A stretch of 64,000 nucleotides of DNA from Pedobacter yonginensis. GTDB taxonomy: Bacteria > Bacteroidota > Bacteroidia > Sphingobacteriales > Sphingobacteriaceae. This document shows, in pieces, positions 1 through 7,170 of this stretch. The translations under genes and the position numbers were made by a program. Each line of letters starts with the position of its first letter. Position 1 is the stretch's first letter. The stretch spans positions 1,044,273 through 1,108,272 of the forward strand of contig NZ_QGNZ01000002.1 in NCBI RefSeq assembly GCF_003173595.1, in the 5' to 3' direction. The notes under the pieces were generated by a model, which had not been told where the DNA came from, did no database searches, and saw only the letters and a program-made list of their open reading frames with translations.

Positions 1-849
1 ATCGATATGTGGCAAGTGGATCGTCGTTACTTGAGCAATCAAAATTTCGTGAACAAATCAGATCTGGAAAATCATTATCAGCCGAGAGATGTAGATACTT
101 TTATATCTGCAGATAAAGATCCAAACTTTAGGGTTTTCGATTTATCTCTAGGCGATCCTTTTAAAAGTGCAGAAACCTCTTATTTTCATAAAACAGTGGG
201 CGGTTTCCATTCGGCAAGATTAAAAAGATTCCAAGAACTGGTTGATAATCAATTAACTAAAAGCATCAATCAGGATGTTTTAGATATGTTGAACACCAAA
301 TACATCATCACCCAAGATCAACAGAGTGGATCGTACAAAATGCAGCGCAATTCAACAGCATGTGGTAACGCGTGGTTTGTTCAAAGCGTTCAATTCGCAA
401 AAAATGCTGACGAGGAGATGAAAGCAATCAGCAGTTTTGATGCTAAAAAGGAAGCCATTGTTGATGAAAGCTATAAAAATTTAATCGATACCAAACGTTT
501 AGGAACAGGTGTAGAAGGTTTTATTAAATTAACTACTTACACTCCAGATCATTTAACGTATGAATACTCTACTGCTAAAGATGCCATTGCAGTGTTTTCT
601 GAAATTTACTATAATAAAGGTTGGAAAATGTATATCGATGGGAAAGAGAAGCCATATTTCAGGGCCGATTACGTTTTGCGAGCGGCTCAATTAGAAGCGG
701 GTAACCATAAATTAGAATTCATTTTCCACCCAACCTCTTACTATGCGGGCGAGAAAATTTCATTAGCAGGATCAATTTTGCTTTTAGCAGGTTTAGGATT
801 TGGGTTCTACTCAGAAAATAAGAAGAAAAAAAAGGCCGTTAAAGCCTAA
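1..849 (+). CDS. YfhO family membrane protein, C-terminal part
   Basis: The reading frame is open from the first base, so the gene begins upstream and only about the last 280 residues are here. The visible part is a soluble, extracytoplasmic-looking stretch containing GWKMYIDGKEKPY and a LEAGNHKLEFIFHP motif, typical of the C-terminal end of YfhO-type proteins. It is followed by one final membrane segment (about residues 253-271, ISLAGSILLLAGLGFGFYS) and a lysine-rich cytoplasmic tail. YfhO proteins are large polytopic membrane proteins linked in Firmicutes to glycosylation of lipoteichoic acid; their role in Bacteroidota is not settled. A strong terminator follows the stop codon, so this is the last gene of its transcript. 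The family call comes from recognising the tail only. Confidence 0.7.
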   Translation: MDMWQVDRRYLSNQNFVNKSDLENHYQPRDVDTFISADKDPNFRVFDLSLGDPFKSAETSYFHKTVGGFHSARLKRFQELVDNQLTKSINQDVLDMLNTKYIITQDQQSGSYKMQRNSTACGNAWFVQSVQFAKNADEEMKAISSFDAKKEAIVDESYKNLIDTKRLGTGVEGFIKLTTYTPDHLTYEYSTAKDAIAVFSEIYYNKGWKMYIDGKEKPYFRADYVLRAAQLEAGNHKLEFIFHPTSYYAGEKISLAGSILLLAGLGFGFYSENKKKKKAVKA

Positions 850-873
850 TGCTAAACACATAAATCTTTAAGC

Positions 874-903
874 GCTCGGGTTATACTTAACCCGAGCTTT
901 TTT
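874..903 (+). terminator. Rho-independent terminator after the YfhO-like gene
   Basis: A 10-bp perfect stem (GCTCGGGTTA paired with TAACCCGAGC in 874-897) with a short loop is followed at once by six T residues. It lies 25 bp after the stop codon. Confidence 0.9.
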
Positions 904-1008
904 ATTTAATATCCTATAGAAAAGTACTTATTATCGATTTTTAACATCTTTTAGCTGTTGATGCAAAAGTTTAACAACTACTTAACAATCAGGTAATTTA
1001 ATTGGCTC

Positions 1009-1016
1009 TATCTTTG
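1009..1016 (+). promoter_or_regulatory. Bacteroidota -7 element (TATCTTTG)
   Basis: TATCTTTG is an exact match to the Bacteroidota -7 consensus TAnnTTTG. No convincing TTTG -33 box lies 19-20 nt upstream, so only half of the promoter is clear. Transcription would start near 1022-1025, just upstream of a 31-codon reading frame and about 175 nt before the LpxH-like gene. Confidence 0.5.
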
Positions 1017-1031
1017 TTAAAACATACGGGT

Positions 1032-1127
1032 ATGCTACAATCTTTTTTTGCCATCTGTTTATTAGTTATTGTTCTGTATTTCTTTAGCCCGTTCGATTTA
1101 ACCGTCGATGAGGAAGAAGAAATGTGA
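1032..1127 (+). CDS. Putative 31-aa single-pass membrane protein
   Basis: A 31-codon frame starts at the ATG at 1032, about 10 nt after the start site predicted from the TATCTTTG element. It encodes a hydrophobic segment (about residues 4-18, SFFAICLLVIVLYFF) followed by SPFDLTVDEEEEM, a strongly acidic tail ending at a TGA. The one-helix-plus-acidic-tail design resembles real small membrane proteins. It ends 70 nt before the chosen start of the next gene. It could instead be an upstream leader peptide or simply AT-rich noise. I do not recognise it, and the coding call rests only on composition and promoter position. Confidence 0.4.
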   Translation: MLQSFFAICLLVIVLYFFSPFDLTVDEEEEM

Positions 1128-1197
1128 TACATTGCTCATCTTTTTGAACTGCTTTATTCAAGCGGTATCAAGTGCTCTCCCCCTAAAATTTTTCGTT

Positions 1198-2052
1198 ATG
1201 GATAAAAGAAATGTTGATGTAGTCGTAATTTCCGACGTGCATTTGGGTACCTACGGATGCCATGCAAAAGAACTTTTAAAATATTTAAAGAGCATTAAGC
1301 CAAAGATGCTCATCTTAAATGGTGATATTATTGACATCTGGCAGTTTAGCAAAAGTTATTGGCCCGAATCGCATATGAAAGTGATCCGTAAGTTGATGAA
1401 ATTCGTTTCAGAGGGTGTTGAGGTTCATTATCTAACCGGAAACCACGATGAAATGCTAAGAAAATTTGATGGCATGGAAATGGGTTCTTTCCACCTTCAA
1501 AACAAATTGATTTTAGAACTGGACGGTAAAAAGGCGTGGTTTTTTCATGGAGATGTTTTCGATGTAACCATGCAACATTCTAAATGGCTGGCCAAACTGG
1601 GTGCAGTAGGCTACGATACTTTAATACTGATCAACAGTTTTGTAAATTGGGTATTGCATGCTGCTGGGAGAGAGAAAATGAGTTTCTCGAAAAAAATCAA
1701 GGCAAAATTTAAAGATGCGGTTAAATTCATCAACAGTTTTGAACAAACTGCAGCAGAATTGGCCATAGAAAAGGGTTACCAATTTGTAGTTTGTGGGCAC
1801 ATTCATCAGGCTGAAAAAAGAGAAATTAGTTCAAATGATGGAACCGTGACCTATTTAAATAGTGGCGATTGGGTAGAAAGTTTAACGGCATTGGAGTATC
1901 ACAATCAAAACTGGACTGTTTTTAAATATGAACACAAAGATTTTGTAAAGGATGAAGTGGACGATGGAATTTTATCTGATGCAGAGGATTTGAAAAGTAA
2001 ACTCGATATAAATTTACTTTTACAAAATATTAAATATGAAATTGCCCAATAA
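1198..2052 (+). CDS. UDP-2,3-diacylglucosamine diphosphatase-like metallophosphoesterase
   Basis: Calcineurin-like metallophosphoesterase of 284 aa with the full set of metal-binding motifs: SDVHLG (about residues 11-16), NGDIID, GNHDE, FHGDVFD and GHIHQAE. This pattern fits the LpxH-like family that removes UMP from UDP-2,3-diacylglucosamine in lipid A synthesis, although many Bacteroidota have several paralogues and this one may act on another substrate. I chose the ATG at 1198 (MDKRNVDVVVISDVHLG) because a longer frame from 1108 adds 30 residues that overlap the upstream small frame and do not fit the family N-terminus. The next gene, a glycosyltransferase, follows after 20 bp and is probably co-transcribed, suggesting a shared role in an envelope glycolipid. 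Confidence 0.8.
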   Translation: MDKRNVDVVVISDVHLGTYGCHAKELLKYLKSIKPKMLILNGDIIDIWQFSKSYWPESHMKVIRKLMKFVSEGVEVHYLTGNHDEMLRKFDGMEMGSFHLQNKLILELDGKKAWFFHGDVFDVTMQHSKWLAKLGAVGYDTLILINSFVNWVLHAAGREKMSFSKKIKAKFKDAVKFINSFEQTAAELAIEKGYQFVVCGHIHQAEKREISSNDGTVTYLNSGDWVESLTALEYHNQNWTVFKYEHKDFVKDEVDDGILSDAEDLKSKLDINLLLQNIKYEIAQ

Positions 2053-2072
2053 TTTTAGATATTCGGGCACAA

Positions 2073-3071
2073 ATGAAGATACTTTACGCAATACAGGGCA
2101 CAGGCAATGGGCATGTGAGTAGGGCAAGGGAAATTATTCCTTTGCTTCAAAAATATGGCGAGCTTGATATTTTGATTAGTGGAACACAGGCCGATGTAAA
2201 ATTAAGTCAGCCGATAAAATATCAACTGCATGGCTTCAGCTTTATTTTTGGCAAAAAGGGAGGGGTAGATCATTTTAAAACATGGCTAAGCATGAATCTT
2301 TTCCGCTTCCGGAAAGACATGAAGCAGCTTCCGCTTAAAGAATACGATTTAATTGTAAATGATTTCGAGCCTGTAAGTGCTTGGGCATGTAAGCTGCAGG
2401 GGATTCCTTGTGTTTCGCTGAGCCATCAAGCGGCATTCAAATCAAAAAAAGTTCCTCGCCCGAAAACCATCGATTGGGGAAAGGTAATTTTAAGTCATTA
2501 CGCACCTACCACCCACCATATTGGCTTTCATTTTGATCGTTACGATAGTTTTATACACACTCCAGTTATTCGGAGTGAAATTAGACAAATGGAAAGTAAA
2601 AACTTGGGGCATTATACCGTTTACCTTCCTGCTATAGATGATAAAAGATTGGTAAAGATACTTACGCAAGTTCCAAATGTACAGTGGCAGGTTTTTTCAA
2701 AACACAATAAAGAAAGTTACATAGAAGGTAATGTACTTGTTGAACCTGTTAACAATGAGAAGTTTAACCTAAGTTTATCAACTTGCGAAGGCTTGTTTAC
2801 CGGTGGCGGATTTGAGGGACCGGCTGAGGCTCTGTATCTAGGCAAAAAATTATTGGTTGCCCCTATGCGTTTCCAATTCGAACAACAATGTAACGCTTAT
2901 GCCTTAAAGCAATTCGGCTTACCCGTAATTTGGGGAAGTAATAAAAAGTGGCTTCCAATTATTAAAGATTGGGTTGAAAAACCCCAGGAACATACTTTCG
3001 ACTTCCCTGATGAAACGGCTCAGATTATTGATGATATGGTCAAAAAATATGCTAGGAAACCAGCTATATAA
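2073..3071 (+). CDS. MJ1255/VC2487-type glycosyltransferase
   Basis: A 332-aa GT-B fold protein. The N-terminus has a glycine-rich start, MKILYAIQGTGNGHVSRARE, like MurG and other GT28-type enzymes. The C-terminal half has the donor-site motif TGGGFEGPAEALYLGKKLLV (about residues 240-259), with the conserved acidic residue in an E-x-x-x-L context. This is the signature of the MJ1255/VC2487 family, annotated as glycosyltransferases acting on lipid or cell-wall acceptors; no exact reaction is established. Pairing with the LpxH-like phosphoesterase 20 bp upstream suggests one operon. The protein has no membrane segment and probably works at the cytoplasmic face of the inner membrane. Confidence 0.75.
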   Translation: MKILYAIQGTGNGHVSRAREIIPLLQKYGELDILISGTQADVKLSQPIKYQLHGFSFIFGKKGGVDHFKTWLSMNLFRFRKDMKQLPLKEYDLIVNDFEPVSAWACKLQGIPCVSLSHQAAFKSKKVPRPKTIDWGKVILSHYAPTTHHIGFHFDRYDSFIHTPVIRSEIRQMESKNLGHYTVYLPAIDDKRLVKILTQVPNVQWQVFSKHNKESYIEGNVLVEPVNNEKFNLSLSTCEGLFTGGGFEGPAEALYLGKKLLVAPMRFQFEQQCNAYALKQFGLPVIWGSNKKWLPIIKDWVEKPQEHTFDFPDETAQIIDDMVKKYARKPAI

Positions 3072-3089
3072 GGGATGCTTTTGATCTAG

Positions 3090-3153
3090 ATTTACAATCA
3101 GAGCATCTTGAGGTCTCGAACATTGTAAATTCTGCAATCTCGTAATTTGAGAC
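3090..3153. repeat. Overlapping inverted repeats in an intergenic gap (possible degenerate REP-like element)
   Basis: ATTTACAAT (3090-3098) pairs perfectly with ATTGTAAAT (3122-3130), and GTCTCGAA (3113-3120) pairs with TTTGAGAC (3146-3153) with one wobble. The two hairpins overlap and would be mutually exclusive. A partly palindromic GGATTTGCAATCTG follows. No T-run is present, so this is not a plain terminator. Confidence 0.45.
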
Positions 3154-3241
3154 GGATTTGCAATCTGTTTGTAAGGACAAGCAATGGCTTTCCTCGTACT
3201 CTTAAATTATTTTCTTTACTTTGCCTGCTCTATGAATAGTA

Positions 3242-4222
3242 ATGATTAATCAGTTTAGAAAATTAAATCCAGTTAACCTTATATTTCTGCTTGCATATGC
3301 ATTTTTTATGCGTGTAGTGATATTTTACCGTGCCCCAGCGCACTTGAATTTCGATTTTTTAGAGCCATTTGCAAGGCCATTACTCAACATAGATTTTTCG
3401 AATGCTTTCAGCTCAACCACCAATATTTTTATAGCCACCGTGCTAATTTACATTCAGGCTTTAATTTTTAATAGGGTTATTAATAATCATAATCTTTTAA
3501 CCAAACCAACTTTTTTACCCGGCTTAATGTACATCGCTGGCACAAGTTTGTTTCTGGATTTTATGGTTTTAAGTCCGGCTTTAATTGCTAACTTCCTGCT
3601 AATTTGGGTGATAGACAAATTTTTAAAACTCTCAAAAAGTGCAAACTCGATAACTGCGGTATTTGACATCGGAATGATTATTGGCTTGGGCACCTTAATC
3701 TATTTTCCATTTATGGCAATGTTGGTGATGATTTTTCTAGCCCTGCTGTTGTTCCGCTCATTTAATTGGAGAGAGTGGATTGCGGGCTTGGTTGGCTTCA
3801 TTACGATATTCTTTTTCATCGGGGTATTTTATTATTGGAATAATAACCTGAGCTCCTTTTATCAAATCTGGAAGCCCTTGGGAAATAAGTTTCCAGCGGT
3901 TTTCAAAATCAATTACAACGATTATTTAGTGCTCATTCCCGTTTTCATCATCATTATACTAGCCTCGTTGCAACTCAGAGAGAATTTTTTTAGGAGCTTT
4001 ATCAGTACCCGAAAAGGTTTTCAGCTATTATTCTTTATGTTTTTGGTAGCTGGAGCAAGTTTTTACCTAAAACCAAACTTTAGTGTTTGGCATTTTCTGC
4101 TGTGCGTACCGCCCGGAGCCGTGCTTTTAGCGTATTACTTCAGTAATGCAAAAAAGCGCTGGTTTTATGAAACACTATTCCTGCTGTTTGTGCTATCAGT
4201 TCAGTACTTTCTATTTGTTTAA
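3242..4222 (+). CDS. Polytopic membrane protein, DUF6427-like
   Basis: A 326-aa protein that is almost entirely hydrophobic, with about eight to ten predicted transmembrane helices and short loops such as RAPAHLNFDF near the N-terminus and FRSFNWREW in the middle. The start MINQFRKLNPVNLIFLL, with its 'NPxNLIFLL' pattern, resembles the DUF6427 family common in Bacteroidota. No enzymatic motif is visible and the function is unknown. It stands alone between the glycosyltransferase and coaX, with a 170-bp repeat-containing gap on its left. The family assignment is from memory of the N-terminal pattern. Confidence 0.6.
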   Translation: MINQFRKLNPVNLIFLLAYAFFMRVVIFYRAPAHLNFDFLEPFARPLLNIDFSNAFSSTTNIFIATVLIYIQALIFNRVINNHNLLTKPTFLPGLMYIAGTSLFLDFMVLSPALIANFLLIWVIDKFLKLSKSANSITAVFDIGMIIGLGTLIYFPFMAMLVMIFLALLLFRSFNWREWIAGLVGFITIFFFIGVFYYWNNNLSSFYQIWKPLGNKFPAVFKINYNDYLVLIPVFIIIILASLQLRENFFRSFISTRKGFQLLFFMFLVAGASFYLKPNFSVWHFLLCVPPGAVLLAYYFSNAKKRWFYETLFLLFVLSVQYFLFV

Positions 4223-4265
4223 CCTTTTTTAACAAAATACTAGAACGAAACTTGCTAAAGATTAA

Positions 4266-4273
4266 TAGCTTTG
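4266..4273 (+). promoter_or_regulatory. Bacteroidota -7 element (TAGCTTTG) before coaX
   Basis: TAGCTTTG matches TAnnTTTG exactly and lies about 85 nt before the coaX start. A clear -33 box at the usual distance is not seen. Confidence 0.4.
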
Positions 4274-4358
4274 TGCCATGAAGTTTGGGTTAATAGCGTT
4301 TCCGAAAGATTTGCAATTGATTTTAATGAGATTTATAGCCTCACAATAAAGGTGTTGA

Positions 4359-5093
4359 ATGAATAAACTAAGCATCGATATTGGCAACTCTTCTACAAAA
4401 CTTGCAATTTTTGCAGGTTCTGAAATTGTACATTACCAACGATTAAATACCATTGATGTTAATGATTTAGCTCGGCTTATCGAAACCTATTTGCCAAACA
4501 AATCCGTCATCAGTACTGTAAAACAAGAAGTAGAATCGCTTGAAAACTTCTTAAAACAGCATACAACTTATACACGATTTTCGACGTTGTTAACAAATGG
4601 TGTGCAGAATAAATATAAAACACCCGCTACCCTTGGATTAGATAGATGGGCGGCAATTTTGGGCGCAAATTCATTATTCCCAAAAGAAGCGATATTGGTT
4701 ATCGATGCAGGGACTTGCATCACGTACGATTTATTAACCAAGCCAGGTGTGTATTTCGGAGGTAGTATTAGTCCTGGTATTGCCATGCGATTTAAAGCTG
4801 TGCACGAATTTACCGGGCGTTTGCCATTGGTAGATTGGGATGCAGAATCAGAAATCCCACAAGGAACGGATACGCAGACAGCCATATTGAACGGTGTTCT
4901 GCAAGGAATTATAAATGAAATTGAAGGCTTTATTGCCTTAAATAATAAGAAAGAAAGCACTTTAAAGGTGATTATTACTGGCGGCGATGCTAATTTTTTG
5001 TATAAGCAATTACAAAACAGCATCTTTGCGCCTCAAATTAGTAAAGATCCCTATTTAGTATTAAAAGGATTAAATGAAGCTATTGCAGATTAA
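4359..5093 (+). CDS. coaX: Type III pantothenate kinase
   Basis: Catalyses the ATP-dependent phosphorylation of pantothenate, the first step of coenzyme A synthesis, in the cytoplasm. The 244-aa length is normal for CoaX. The ASKHA-fold motifs are all present: phosphate-1 loop DIGNSSTKLAIF (about residues 6-17), LGLDRWAAILGA (the GxDR substrate motif), phosphate-2 VIDAGTCITYDLL and FGGSISPGIAMR. Type III kinases are insensitive to CoA feedback and often need a monovalent cation. The stop overlaps the region just before the next gene, so coaX, the outer-membrane protein and lptC look like one transcript. Confidence 0.95.
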   Translation: MNKLSIDIGNSSTKLAIFAGSEIVHYQRLNTIDVNDLARLIETYLPNKSVISTVKQEVESLENFLKQHTTYTRFSTLLTNGVQNKYKTPATLGLDRWAAILGANSLFPKEAILVIDAGTCITYDLLTKPGVYFGGSISPGIAMRFKAVHEFTGRLPLVDWDAESEIPQGTDTQTAILNGVLQGIINEIEGFIALNNKKESTLKVIITGGDANFLYKQLQNSIFAPQISKDPYLVLKGLNEAIAD

Positions 5094-5094
5094 A

Positions 5095-6387
5095 ATGTAC
5101 AAAAGAATAAATTATATTACAGCCATACTCGTTCTCGTTTGTGGTTTAAGTGTTCAGGCGCAGGTTACCACTTCATCACCTTATTCGAGATATGGATTCG
5201 GAAACATCAAGGGATCCTTACTTCCTCAACTTAGAGCAATGGGCGGTATTTCCACCGCAGTAAACAAAGTATCTGGTTTCAATTACATCAACATGCAAAA
5301 CCCAGCATCTTACGCGGGAATCAATTTAACAACTATTGATATTGGCATGAGTGCAAATTTAACCAACTTATCTAAAGGCAGTGCCAGCGAAAACAACTTC
5401 AACTCCACGTTTGGACATTTGGCATTTGCTGCACCAGTAACCAGAAGATCGGCTTTAAGTTTTGGTATTTTGCCCTATTCAGATCTTGGTTATAGTTACA
5501 GAAATTCGGTAAAGGTTGATACCATGTCTGTAGATCAAATCTATCAGGGCGAAGGTGGTTTATCAAAAGCTTATTTGGGGTACGGATATCGCTTTGGGGA
5601 TCACTTAAGAATCGGAGGTAACTTAGAGTACATTTTTGGAAACCTACAAACCACACGCTCAACAGAATATGTGAGTTTGGGATCTATAAATTCTAGATTG
5701 CAAAATAAAAATAGTGTAGGCGGTTTAAATTATTCTTACGGCGTTCAATATGACATTAATGTTGGGGCTAAAACACTACTAACATTAGGTTATTCAGGCA
5801 GTTCGTCGGGTAAAATCAGATCATCGCAATCGTTCTTCGCCACCCAATATTCGTATGATGCAAATGGCAATGAAAACACAGCAATTGATACTTTGAGCGC
5901 AATAGATAACGGAAAATCTAATTTAAAACTTCCATTAAGTCATAATTTCGGTATTGCGATTCAACAGAGTGACAAATGGATGGTTGGTGCTGATTTTAGA
6001 ATGAGCAAATGGTCGGCAGTAAGCATCAACAATGTCAATCAAGGCTTGCAAGATAGTTGGGGTGCTTCAATTGGTGGTCAGTGGACTCCAGATTATTCAT
6101 CATACAACAGCTATTTAAAGCGTATCGATTATCGCCTTGGTTTTAACTACGATAAAACATTTATAAAAATCGGAAATCAAGATATTAAGCAAATGGGTGC
6201 ATCATTGGGTTTTGGTTTGCCCCTGCCATCTGCTAATGGAGGATCTGCCTTTTATAAAATTAACTTCACAACAGAAGTTGGTCAACGAGGTACGCTCAGC
6301 AACAATTTGGTTAAAGAACAATACATCAATTTCCACTTAGGCTTTACATTAAACGATACCTGGTTCCGTAAGTATAGAGTAGATTAA
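5095..6387 (+). CDS. Outer-membrane beta-barrel protein (FadL/OmpP1-like)
   Basis: A 430-aa protein with a Sec signal peptide (MYKRINYITAILVLVCGLSVQAQ, cleavage after AQA/Q). The mature protein begins with SPYSRYGFGN, a common start of Bacteroidota barrel proteins, and shows alternating amphipathic strands throughout, ending with the aromatic-rich strand LNDTWFRKYRVD. It resembles the long-chain fatty-acid transporter/OmpP1 group, but its substrate is unknown. I chose the ATG at 5095, two bases after the coaX stop, because the longer frame from 5074 overlaps coaX and puts seven residues before a well-formed signal peptide. Its stop overlaps the lptC start, which points to translational coupling. 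Confidence 0.75.
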   Translation: MYKRINYITAILVLVCGLSVQAQVTTSSPYSRYGFGNIKGSLLPQLRAMGGISTAVNKVSGFNYINMQNPASYAGINLTTIDIGMSANLTNLSKGSASENNFNSTFGHLAFAAPVTRRSALSFGILPYSDLGYSYRNSVKVDTMSVDQIYQGEGGLSKAYLGYGYRFGDHLRIGGNLEYIFGNLQTTRSTEYVSLGSINSRLQNKNSVGGLNYSYGVQYDINVGAKTLLTLGYSGSSSGKIRSSQSFFATQYSYDANGNENTAIDTLSAIDNGKSNLKLPLSHNFGIAIQQSDKWMVGADFRMSKWSAVSINNVNQGLQDSWGASIGGQWTPDYSSYNSYLKRIDYRLGFNYDKTFIKIGNQDIKQMGASLGFGLPLPSANGGSAFYKINFTTEVGQRGTLSNNLVKEQYINFHLGFTLNDTWFRKYRVD

Positions 6388-6962
6388 TGAAAATCAGCGC
6401 ATTTATATATGTTGCATTTTTGGGTTTGTCTTTATTTTTGACTTCCTGTGGAGATGACGACCTGAAAAATGCAAATGCGGTTGCTTCTGGTAAAATTACG
6501 CTTACTCGCGATACTACGAGAGGCGTTGAAATTATTTACAGCGATTCTGCCCGTGTAAAGGCGAAAGGCAATGCCCCAATCATGATTAAAATTACGCCTT
6601 CAACCGGAGGAACCGAACAAGAAATGCCCAATGGCGTTAAAATCGATTTCTTTAACGCACAAAACGGTTCTGTTGATGGCACTTTAATTTCAGATTACGC
6701 GATTAGAAAAGATCAAGAACTGAAAACAACCTTTCAGAAAAATGTTATCGTTAAAAATAACAAGGGTGATACATTTTCATCAGAAGAATTGATTTGGGAT
6801 GAAGCCAAAAAGCTCTTTTATTCCAACCAAAAAGTGCGGGTACAAAGCATAGATGGGAATATAGTGGAGGGTGTAAATTTTCAAGCCCCGCAAGATTTTA
6901 GCACCTACAGAATTAATAATGGCAATGGGCAGGTGAATTTGAAAGACAACATTGCACCCTAA
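6387..6962 (+). CDS. lptC: LPS export ABC transporter periplasmic protein LptC
   Basis: A 191-aa predicted lipoprotein: hydrophobic leader followed by the lipobox LTSC (Cys at about residue 21). The body has the features of the LptC/OstA-like jellyroll, including GVEIIYSDSARVKAKGNAP, GVKIDFFNAQNGSVDGTLIS and NVIVKNNKGDTFSSEELIWD, which is the Bacteroidota LptC pattern. LptC bridges the LptBFG transporter and LptA to move lipopolysaccharide across the periplasm. Its ATG shares a base with the upstream TAA (TAATG), so it is coupled to the outer-membrane protein gene. Proteobacterial LptC is usually anchored by a helix rather than by lipid; the lipoprotein form is common in this phylum. Confidence 0.85.
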   Translation: MKISAFIYVAFLGLSLFLTSCGDDDLKNANAVASGKITLTRDTTRGVEIIYSDSARVKAKGNAPIMIKITPSTGGTEQEMPNGVKIDFFNAQNGSVDGTLISDYAIRKDQELKTTFQKNVIVKNNKGDTFSSEELIWDEAKKLFYSNQKVRVQSIDGNIVEGVNFQAPQDFSTYRINNGNGQVNLKDNIAP

Positions 6963-7170
6963 ATGTTGATTTTTAAAGCCTAAATGATGGAATTTGCTTG
7001 ATTTGAACACCATATCATCAATTAATTGCTCCATTATTTTATCCTTTTCAGCTTAGCTATTTGCTTAAAAATTAAACACTTGATAAATAAAATTTTGTGT
7101 TTTCTTTTTTGAGGCAAATTTGTATCTTGCGCCCTCTTAAAAAAGAACTAAATAAATTTATAAGTACAAT

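Noticed and set aside
1108..1197. Longer start for the LpxH-like gene
   Set aside because: The extra 30 residues overlap the small upstream frame and do not fit the family, which begins close to the SDVHLG motif.
4278..4349. 23-codon frame just before coaX
   Set aside because: It follows a -7 element, but the product has no clear membrane segment or motif and could arise by chance.
4568..5023. 151-codon minus-strand frame inside coaX
   Set aside because: Long antisense frame lying fully within coaX, whose motifs are unambiguous; no independent support.
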